Shown here: one piece after another, positions 31,900 through 39,231 of the stretch
How the letters are laid out: each line of letters begins with the position of its first letter
Position numbering within the stretch: position 1 is the stretch's first letter
NCBI GenBank assembly: GCA_023461035.1
Contig: JAEWOD010000016.1
Location: 186,001-250,000, forward strand
Length of the DNA: 64,000 nucleotides
Origin: Bacteroidota bacterium
GTDB taxonomy: Bacteria; Bacteroidota; Bacteroidia; Flavobacteriales; Weeksellaceae
Reading direction: 5' to 3'
The notes under the pieces: model-generated
Databases searched by the model: none
The model's input: only the letters and a program-made list of their open reading frames with translations
What the model was told of the DNA's origin: nothing
Program-made: the position numbers and the translations under genes

Positions 31900-34800
31900 A
31901 TGAAAAAATATTTGCTTTTTCTTTTGTTACTATCTCTATTGAATCTTACTGCTCAAACCGTAAGTATAGATTGGCAAGGTGTAAAGGAACATGAAAAAGG
32001 ACCGGATAACATAAGCCGTCTTCCTTTTTTTTCCAATAAAGGCTATACCGTACGTGAAAATCTTCCCAGATTCAGTTACTCGGAACAGACAAATGGATTG
32101 AAAAGCATCAGTCTTCAAAACATTCAATTTGAAAATCTATCTGCCAATGAGCGGGGAAATTTAAACATAGACAAAATCCCCAGTCAATTGGATTACAAAG
32201 CAAAGGTGAGCCAAGCTGGTAGCCGTTTCTTTGTGTCGGTCAGTATGATCCCTTTTGTAAAAGAAAACAATCAAATCAAAAAAGTAACCTCATTTCAAAT
32301 TGTTTCCCAAGCCGGCATCAACCCGGATTTGGGTACAGATGATATTTATGATCCTGCTATAACCAGTGTGTTAAGCAGTGGAAATTGGTATAAAATAAGA
32401 GTCAATAAATCGGGGATTTTCAGACTAGATAAATCTTTTTTTGATGCCAATGGGATTCCAACCAATTTTGACCCCAGAACCTTAAAAATTTATGGAAACG
32501 GTGGAAAGCAATTAAACGAAAATCCAGGTGATTTTCGGTATGGTGCCCTTCAAGAAAACGCTATCCAATTTAACGGTCAGGACGACGGAAGTTTTGACAA
32601 TGGTGATTTCATCCTGTTTTATGCCCAAGGACCACATGACTGGTATAGATTATCGGATTCGACATTAGAAAATTTACGTCATAAATTCAACCAGCATTCA
32701 GATTACGCTTATTATTTTATCACATTTGGCGGAAATGAGGGAAAAAGAGTACAGGACCAGACTATAGATGGAAACCCTGTTCAAACTTTTTCTCAATATG
32801 ATGAATACCAATTCTATGAAAAAGATTCTTTAAGTGTAAACCAAGCGGGAAAACAATGGGTAGGTGAGCCCTTTAACGTGGAGCCCAGTCTTAGTTTTAC
32901 TTTGAAAGGAGGTGGAACTGCTTCAGGAACTATTTATGCATTATGCCGAATGATAGGAAAAAATGCAGATGCTGTGAATTTTAATGTTTCGGTAAATGGA
33001 GTCGCAGCAGGCGGCCAAAGTTTCTCTGCCGGTGATTTTGTTTCCAGAACGACCAACCAAGTCGTCAGCACTTCCGGAAACACCTTTAATTTTACGGTAA
33101 CGTCCAACAATAGTGCTAATCCTGCTTCCTTTGTCTTTCTGGATTATCTGGAAATCCGATATAGGGCAAATTTAAATTTCAACGGCAGCCAAATGAACTT
33201 CCGCCAATTGCAAAATCTAAATGATGGAAACATCTATGGTTTTGCCATTTCCGGAGCTCCGAAAGTTTGGAATATATCAGATCATACAACTGCTTCAAAT
33301 GTCGTTTCATCAGGTGGTGTTTTTAAATATCGATCCAATAGCCCTTATTTTTTAAACGAATTTATAGCCTTTAATGAATCAGCGGCTTTTACCGAAATTG
33401 AATATGTGGGAACGGTAGCCAATCAAAATTTACGGTCTTATACCGATGTTGAATACGTTATCGTTACCCATCCCAATTTTTTAAGTGAAGCCTCTCGTTT
33501 GGCCAACTTCAGAATCATGAACGATGGGATAAAGGCAATCGTGGTAACCACAGACCAGATTTATAATGATTTTTCCTCAGGCGGACCTGATATATCAGCC
33601 ATCAGAGATTTTTTTAAACATTTAAGGGATAAGGGAAATCCATTAAAATATGTATTGATGATGGGAGGTGCTTCTTATGATTATAAGGACAGAATAGCCA
33701 ACAATACTAATTTTGTCCCGGCTTACATCAGTTTTCTTTCTGCCAGTTTAAATGATTCCTTTGTAACAGATGACTTCTTTGCGATGTTGGATGATACGGA
33801 TAAAATCCTGAATAATCTGAGTCAACCTGTAGAATATATTACGGACAATTCAGATGAAATGGATGTTGCCATTGGCCGTATGCCCGCACATACGATTGAT
33901 GAAGCAAAATTAATGGTAGATAAAACATTGGCTTATTATGAGAAATTACCGGGGCAAGGAAGTTCGTTTGGTGAATGGAAAACCAGATTTTTATTGGTTG
34001 TGGATGATGATTTGTCCGGAAACATCCCCTTTCATAAAAATATAGAGGACACTTCGGCAAATTATATTGAAAATAACATCAGTTATGCCACACTCAGAAA
34101 GGGTTATTTGGATTCTTTTGTTGAAGAAAGCACTTCAGCCGGTCCAAGGTATCCCCAAGTCAATCAAATTATAGGAAATGCATTTAATTTAGGAACAGCT
34201 CTACTTGTTTACTTTGGACACGGAGGGCCGAGAAGCTGGTCGCAGGAAAGGGTTATTACTTATGAGGAAATTAATAACTTCTCCAATTTTTCCGGTTTGT
34301 ATTCCCGTTTACCTGTAGTTATGACCATCACTTGTGAATTTACAGTTTGGGATTTAAATTATTTACCATCTGCCGGCGTTTATATGTTCAAAGCACCGCA
34401 GGGAGGAGCTTCCGCCATGTTGACGACCAGCAGACCGGTCGGAACTTATTACGGAGGCGTTTTTAATGAAAATGTACTTGAAGAACTGCTGGAAGTGCAA
34501 GGAAATAAATACCAATCACTCGGAGAAGCATTGATGAATGCAAAAGTTATGGACAATTCAGGTTATAATTTAAGTGTGAACTTGTTGGGAGACCCTATGT
34601 TGAGTATAGCGCGGCCACCTCGTCAAATCAGGATTACCAAAATTAACGGTGAGGATGCAGAGACCTTTGATGGTGTTTTACGGGCCATGGATTTTGTAGA
34701 AATAGAAGGAGAAGTACTGGATGAAAACGGAACCATGCGGGATAATTCGTTTAACGGAAAAGCAAATGGTGTCCTTTTTGACAAACCGGTCAATAAATCC

Positions 34801-35775
34801 ACTTTAAACAATAATAATTGGGGAACAAATGTCACTCCTCAAATCATGAATTATCAGGAACAGATTAATTCCATTTTTAAAGGAGGAACCAATGTGAATT
34901 ACGGTCAATTTAAGTTCCAATTTTATATTCCAAAAGACATCAACTATGAAATAGGTGACGGGAAATTTATGGTATATGCTCATAACAATGTAATCGACGG
35001 TGTAACGACCAAAAACATAAAAGTCGGTGATCAAAACCCGGACGGATTAAACGATGATAACGGCCCGACCATAGGACTTTATATGAATAACCTGAATTTT
35101 GTAGATGGTGGGATCACCAACCGAAATCCTTATCTGCTGGCTTGTTTGGTGGACAGTACAGGGATTAATACCAGTGGAATAGCCATAGGGCATGACATCA
35201 CCGGGGTTTTGGATCAAAATGTAGAAGGAACTTATGTTTTAAACGAATATTATGAAGGTGGAGATAATAACCCTTGTACCAATCCACAGGTTTTGGACTA
35301 TCAAAAGGGACAGGTGATGTACAGGTTGAATAATTTGGAGCTGGGAAATCACCAGATTGTATTCAAAGCATGGGACATCAACAATAATTCTTCCGAGCAA
35401 ACGTTAGATTTCGTAGTGATGGAAGAAGGATCGGATCATATTCATATCGAAAAATTATTGAACTGGCCCAATCCTTTTACGAACCAAACCTATTTCCATT
35501 TTGAACATAATTGTGATACAGAATTGGAAGTCATGGTACAAATATTTACCATTTCTGGGAAATTGGTAAAAACCATCCGCCAAACCGTATCGGCAGAGCC
35601 ATGGAGAGAAGGCTACCGAACGGGAAGATTTGCCATTCCATGGGATGGATTGGATGATTTTGGTGACAAAATAGGAAAAGGTGTGTATATTTACCGCGTC
35701 ACAGCAAGGGGGGTAAATCCGGAGACCTGTAAAGGCTCCGCAACAGCAATAGAAAAATTAGTGATATTAAAATAA
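31900..35775 (+). CDS. porU: Type IX secretion system sortase PorU
   Basis: 1291 aa from the ATG at 31900, with a signal peptide (MKKYLLFLLLLSLLNLTAQ). Gingipain-type (C25) peptidase core: VLMMGGASYDY, VAIGRMPAHTIDEAKLMVDKTLAYY, LVYFGHGGPRSWSQE (His774) and VVMTITCEFTVWD (Cys812). The C terminus (NWPNPFTNQTYFHFEH ... GKGVYIYRVTARG) is a T9SS CTD-like beta domain retained in PorU. It cleaves the sorting domains of T9SS cargo at the cell surface and attaches cargo to lipopolysaccharide. Co-transcribed with porV, 10 bp downstream. Confidence 0.94.
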   Translation: MKKYLLFLLLLSLLNLTAQTVSIDWQGVKEHEKGPDNISRLPFFSNKGYTVRENLPRFSYSEQTNGLKSISLQNIQFENLSANERGNLNIDKIPSQLDYKAKVSQAGSRFFVSVSMIPFVKENNQIKKVTSFQIVSQAGINPDLGTDDIYDPAITSVLSSGNWYKIRVNKSGIFRLDKSFFDANGIPTNFDPRTLKIYGNGGKQLNENPGDFRYGALQENAIQFNGQDDGSFDNGDFILFYAQGPHDWYRLSDSTLENLRHKFNQHSDYAYYFITFGGNEGKRVQDQTIDGNPVQTFSQYDEYQFYEKDSLSVNQAGKQWVGEPFNVEPSLSFTLKGGGTASGTIYALCRMIGKNADAVNFNVSVNGVAAGGQSFSAGDFVSRTTNQVVSTSGNTFNFTVTSNNSANPASFVFLDYLEIRYRANLNFNGSQMNFRQLQNLNDGNIYGFAISGAPKVWNISDHTTASNVVSSGGVFKYRSNSPYFLNEFIAFNESAAFTEIEYVGTVANQNLRSYTDVEYVIVTHPNFLSEASRLANFRIMNDGIKAIVVTTDQIYNDFSSGGPDISAIRDFFKHLRDKGNPLKYVLMMGGASYDYKDRIANNTNFVPAYISFLSASLNDSFVTDDFFAMLDDTDKILNNLSQPVEYITDNSDEMDVAIGRMPAHTIDEAKLMVDKTLAYYEKLPGQGSSFGEWKTRFLLVVDDDLSGNIPFHKNIEDTSANYIENNISYATLRKGYLDSFVEESTSAGPRYPQVNQIIGNAFNLGTALLVYFGHGGPRSWSQERVITYEEINNFSNFSGLYSRLPVVMTITCEFTVWDLNYLPSAGVYMFKAPQGGASAMLTTSRPVGTYYGGVFNENVLEELLEVQGNKYQSLGEALMNAKVMDNSGYNLSVNLLGDPMLSIARPPRQIRITKINGEDAETFDGVLRAMDFVEIEGEVLDENGTMRDNSFNGKANGVLFDKPVNKSTLNNNNWGTNVTPQIMNYQEQINSIFKGGTNVNYGQFKFQFYIPKDINYEIGDGKFMVYAHNNVIDGVTTKNIKVGDQNPDGLNDDNGPTIGLYMNNLNFVDGGITNRNPYLLACLVDSTGINTSGIAIGHDITGVLDQNVEGTYVLNEYYEGGDNNPCTNPQVLDYQKGQVMYRLNNLELGNHQIVFKAWDINNNSSEQTLDFVVMEEGSDHIHIEKLLNWPNPFTNQTYFHFEHNCDTELEVMVQIFTISGKLVKTIRQTVSAEPWREGYRTGRFAIPWDGLDDFGDKIGKGVYIYRVTARGVNPETCKGSATAIEKLVILK

Positions 35776-35785
35776 TTAATTAAAA

Positions 35786-36967
35786 ATGATGATAAAGAAA
35801 ATTTCGATGGGATGTCTTATGCTGGCTTCAGCATTGGCATTTGCACAAGAGGAGCAGCCCAACCCTGTTCTTACCGGTGCGCCGTTTTTAAGAGTATCAC
35901 CGGACGCCCGAGCGGGTGCATTGGGAGATATGGGAGCGGCAACTTCAGCAGATGCATTTTCGCAATATTGGAACCCAGCTAAATATGCTTTCAGCAAAAG
36001 CTATTCAGGCGTAGCGGTTTCTTATACACCTTATATGAGTAGCATTACAGATGATGTTTTCCTGTTAAATGCCTCATTTTATACCTTTTTAGGACAAGAA
36101 GAAAGAAGTACATTGTCAGCGAGTTTGTACTATTTCAACATCGGTGAAATTGATTTGACCGAATTGGTCGGAACACAGATTGTCAATACCGGTATCGCCA
36201 AACCAAACGAATTTGCTTTTGACTTATCTTATGGTTTGAGATTATCAGATACTTATAGTATGGCTGTTACCGGACGTTTTATCCGTTCCGATTTGTTCAA
36301 TAACATTGACGATGGTACCGTTCAGCCTGCCAATACATTTGCAGTAGACGTTTCCGGTTTCTATCAGACACCTCGTCATAGCTGGAATAATTTTGAAGGT
36401 CGCGCCAGAGCCGGTTTCAACATCAGTAACATCGGACCAAAGTTGGATTACTCCAATTCTGAAGACAATGCAGCCTACTTACCAACCAATTTAAGAATCG
36501 GTGCCGGATATGACTTCATCCTGGATGAATATAACACGGTGGCAGTTACGCTTGAAGCTAACAAACTTTTGGTTCCTACTCCACAATATGAAGTGGACAG
36601 TACAGGAGCTGAGGTTCCGGGTTCAAGATACATCCCAAACAAAGGAGTTGTAGAAGGAATGTTTAGTTCATTTGGAGATGCTCCGGGTGGTTTTGCAGAA
36701 GAAATGAAAGAGTTTACTTGGGGAGCATCGGCAGAGTATTCCTACAATGATGTCCTTTTTGTACGTGCCGGATATTTTCACGAAAGCCCTATGAAAGGTG
36801 ACCGTCAGCACATCACATTGGGAGCCGGGTTGAAATACAATGCCTTCGGGTTGGATTTCTCTTACCTGTTACCGGTTTCCGACACCAATAATGCACTGGA
36901 AAATACGCTTCGATTTGCACTTACATGGGAATTCGGAGGAGAGACAAATAATAACTGGGATTATTAA
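35786..36967 (+). CDS. porV: Type IX secretion outer-membrane protein PorV (LptO)
   Basis: 393 aa with a signal peptide (MMIKKISMGCLMLASALAFAQ). The start of the mature part, PFLRVSPDARAGALGDMGAATSADAFSQYWNPAKYAF, is the typical PorV/FadL-like N-terminal plug segment, followed by amphipathic beta strands of a 14-strand-type barrel and a C-terminal aromatic end. PorV picks up T9SS cargo from the translocon and hands it to PorU. The second gene after porU; a terminator follows. Confidence 0.93.
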   Translation: MMIKKISMGCLMLASALAFAQEEQPNPVLTGAPFLRVSPDARAGALGDMGAATSADAFSQYWNPAKYAFSKSYSGVAVSYTPYMSSITDDVFLLNASFYTFLGQEERSTLSASLYYFNIGEIDLTELVGTQIVNTGIAKPNEFAFDLSYGLRLSDTYSMAVTGRFIRSDLFNNIDDGTVQPANTFAVDVSGFYQTPRHSWNNFEGRARAGFNISNIGPKLDYSNSEDNAAYLPTNLRIGAGYDFILDEYNTVAVTLEANKLLVPTPQYEVDSTGAEVPGSRYIPNKGVVEGMFSSFGDAPGGFAEEMKEFTWGASAEYSYNDVLFVRAGYFHESPMKGDRQHITLGAGLKYNAFGLDFSYLLPVSDTNNALENTLRFALTWEFGGETNNNWDY

Positions 36968-36991
36968 TTTTTGTTATATTGAATAAAAAAT

Positions 36992-37026
36992 GCCTGGACT
37001 TAAAACAAGTTCAGGCTTTTTTTATT
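36992..37026 (+). terminator. Terminator of the porU-porV operon
   Basis: GCCTGGACTT pairs with AAGTTCAGGC (one G-T pair) around AAAAC and is followed by TTTTTTTATTT, 25 nt past the porV stop. Confidence 0.85.
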
Positions 37027-37121
37027 TCATGGATACTCCTGAGACTAGTACGCAGATTAAAAATGAATTACTTAGTTTTTTTTCGTTTTATAACTTTGTA
37101 GCAAGTGGTTCTGAAATTAAA

Positions 37122-37922
37122 TCATCTCCCTACTTTGCTGATTTCAGTCTTTATATTTTGTAATTCTTTAAGTAAGACCGTAAGATCAGAAGCCATCTCC
37201 GGGATTTCCTTACTGCTAAACGAATGAAATCTCCAGATTTCGAGTATCTCATTTGCCTCAACGGTATAAGGTTCATAAAGCTGATTCATCGACTCCAACA
37301 GAAAAGTTCGGTCTTTTTGGAGCGTCACCATCTTAAAAACAAAATCCTGATTTCTTTTTAGAATGACAATACAAGGTGTCCTAGGTTTGATATCTTGCCA
37401 ATCTTTGATGTATTCGCCGGTTATGTCACTATTTTCAGGAACGGGCAACATGGAATCTCCTTCTGTCGGAAAAACCCTGTAAGTTCCTTGTTTGGGTAAG
37501 TTAGGCAAGGAAAATTTAGGCAGAGAAGCAATATACTCCGGATCACTATAACCAGATTGATAACCTGCTCTGGCTTTTACGGGAACATATTCAACATTTT
37601 CATTGTTCTCCTTATCAACCGTAATGGCCAACACCCGTAAATTTCCGCCTTTGATGTAAATATCGTTCCCGCCTTCCAATTCCCGCAGTTTTAATTCTCC
37701 CAATTTGGACAAATCAATTTTAACCAGCGTATCCAAACTCATTTTGAAATGGGAAGAAAATTTTAACATATCCTCGATAGAAGGAGATTTGGTTTGTCCT
37801 ATTTCTATACAATTCAACTTGGAGCGGGTCATAGAGAGCTTTTGAGCCAACTGTTCCTGTGTGTGTTTTTGTCGAGTTCGAAGAAATTTAACATTGCTCC
37901 CGAAAAAAATATTTGCTTTCAT
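37122..37922 (-). CDS. XRE-type repressor with S24 (LexA-like) peptidase domain
   Basis: 266 aa. Helix-turn-helix in residues about 8-63 (LRTRQKHTQEQLAQKLSMTRSKLNCIEIGQTKSPSIEDMLKFSSHF). A linker with a possible cleavage pair Ala-Gly (VKARAGYQSG, about 118) precedes the S24 domain: PTEGDSMLPVPENSD (nucleophilic Ser) and DFVFKMV (general base Lys). Such proteins repress repair genes until self-cleavage after DNA damage. It is divergent from the dinB-like and dnaE2-like genes, with paired TAGTCA sites between, so it is probably their repressor and autoregulator. Confidence 0.88.
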   Translation of the reverse strand: MKANIFFGSNVKFLRTRQKHTQEQLAQKLSMTRSKLNCIEIGQTKSPSIEDMLKFSSHFKMSLDTLVKIDLSKLGELKLRELEGGNDIYIKGGNLRVLAITVDKENNENVEYVPVKARAGYQSGYSDPEYIASLPKFSLPNLPKQGTYRVFPTEGDSMLPVPENSDITGEYIKDWQDIKPRTPCIVILKRNQDFVFKMVTLQKDRTFLLESMNQLYEPYTVEANEILEIWRFHSFSSKEIPEMASDLTVLLKELQNIKTEISKVGR

Positions 37923-37943
37923 TCTTTCTTATTGTTTAAATTG

Positions 37944-37972
37944 TAGTCATTCAATTGACTAAATTATAGTCA
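37944..37972. promoter_or_regulatory. Operator of the S24 regulator/dinB intergenic region
   Basis: Three half-sites with regular spacing: TAGTCA (37944-37949), TGACTA (37956-37961), TAGTCA (37967-37972), separated by 6 and 5 bp. The first two form the dyad TAGTCATTCAATTGACTA. Each half-site is preceded by AATT. The array sits in the 70-bp gap between the two divergent start codons, where a repressor would block both promoters. Confidence 0.7.
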
Positions 37973-37992
37973 AAAATAATGAAATTTTTAAT

Positions 37993-39138
37993 ATGGAACG
38001 TCATATCGTGCATTGTGATTTGGATTCTTTTTTTGTGAGCGTGGAGCGTTTGCACAACAGCAGCCTTCTCGGTAAGCCTGTTTTGATTGGCGGGAAAAGC
38101 GATCGTGCTGTTGTGGCTTCCTGCAGTTATGAAGCCCGCAAGTTCGGAGTTCATTCTGCCATACCGATGAGATTGGCGCTTCGGCTCTGTCCTGACGCCA
38201 TTGTCGTGCAGGGAGATCATGATTCCTATTCTTATCATTCCAATATTGTGACGGAAATTATAAAAGAAAACGTCCCGTTGTTTGAAAAGGCGAGCATTGA
38301 CGAACATTATTTCGATTTAACGGGAATGGATAAATTCTTTGGTTGTTGGAAATGGGCTCGCGAACTCCGTCAACGCATCATCACCGAAACGGGTCTGCCC
38401 ATTTCTTTTGGTTTATCAGTCAATAAAACCACTTCCAAAATAGCAACAGGACAGGCCAAACCCTGCGGAGAATTAAAAGTAGATACCGGAACGGAAAAAA
38501 ATTTTCTCGCTCCCCTATCCATCCGTAAAATTCCGATGGTTGGAGAAAAAACCTATACCCAACTTCGTAACATGGGTATCTCAAAATGCCTGACCTTGCA
38601 ACAAATGGAAGTTTTTACCATGCGCCGTGTGCTCGGAGAAAACGGTATCAGTATCTGGAAAAAAGCCAATGGTCTGGATGACTCTCCCGTTGTTCCTTTC
38701 CACGAACAAAAAAGCATGAGTAAGGAAACGACTTATCAGACCGACACCATTGATATGGATCTGCTTAAAAAAACACTGGCAGGAATGGTCAATGAGCTGG
38801 CGTTCGACCTACGGAAAGAACAGAAACTGACCGGATGTATTACCCTCAAAATACGATATAGCAATTTTGATACCCACACCAAACAATTAAGAATTCCTTA
38901 TACCAACTCTGACCGGATCATCCACGAAAAAATAATGGAATTATTTGGAAAACTTTACAGCCGGAGAATGCTCATTCGCTTGATTGGAATAAAATTCAGC
39001 CATTTAATTACCGGAAATTACCAAACCGACTTATTCAGCGATAATGAAAAAGACCTGAACCTTGCTTTTGCAATGGACAGAATACGATTACGGCACGGCT
39101 TCAAATCCGTAGCCAGAGGAAATTTGTTTTTAGAATAA
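37993..39138 (+). CDS. Y-family DNA polymerase (DinB/Pol IV-like)
   Basis: 381 aa error-prone polymerase. HCDLDSFFVSVERLH holds the first metal Asp and steric-gate Phe; VASCSYEARKFGVHSAIP is the fingers motif; ASIDEHYFDLTG carries the catalytic Asp-Glu pair; LSVNKTTSKIATGQAKPCG and the helix-hairpin-helix IPMVGEKTYTQLRNMG follow, then the little-finger domain. The SIDEHYFDL variant differs from Pol IV SIDEAYLD and suggests a lineage separate from housekeeping DinB. It is divergent from an S24 repressor and followed by a DnaE2-like gene. Confidence 0.92.
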   Translation: MERHIVHCDLDSFFVSVERLHNSSLLGKPVLIGGKSDRAVVASCSYEARKFGVHSAIPMRLALRLCPDAIVVQGDHDSYSYHSNIVTEIIKENVPLFEKASIDEHYFDLTGMDKFFGCWKWARELRQRIITETGLPISFGLSVNKTTSKIATGQAKPCGELKVDTGTEKNFLAPLSIRKIPMVGEKTYTQLRNMGISKCLTLQQMEVFTMRRVLGENGISIWKKANGLDDSPVVPFHEQKSMSKETTYQTDTIDMDLLKKTLAGMVNELAFDLRKEQKLTGCITLKIRYSNFDTHTKQLRIPYTNSDRIIHEKIMELFGKLYSRRMLIRLIGIKFSHLITGNYQTDLFSDNEKDLNLAFAMDRIRLRHGFKSVARGNLFLE

Positions 39139-39144
39139 TAGGTT

Positions 39145-39219
39145 TTAGTGATTAGTAATTAGTGATTGGTAATTAGTAAGAAATGGGCAAATTCTAACTT
39201 CTGACCTCTAACTTCTAAA
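39145..39219 (+). repeat. Two heptamer arrays between dinB-like and dnaE2-like genes
   Basis: Five units TTAGTGA, TTAGTAA, TTAGTGA, TTGGTAA, TTAGTAA (39145-39179), then after 12 bp four units TTCTAAC, TTCTGAC, CTCTAAC, TTCTAAA (39192-39219). These are two further heptamer families, filling nearly all of the 93-bp gap. Confidence 0.85.
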
Positions 39220-39231
39220 ATAGATAAAAAA

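Noticed and set aside
37091..37098. TAACTTTG on the plus strand, a -7-like motif with no gene behind it
   Set aside because: It points into the 3' end of the S24 repressor gene; a chance match or an antisense start, with no further support.
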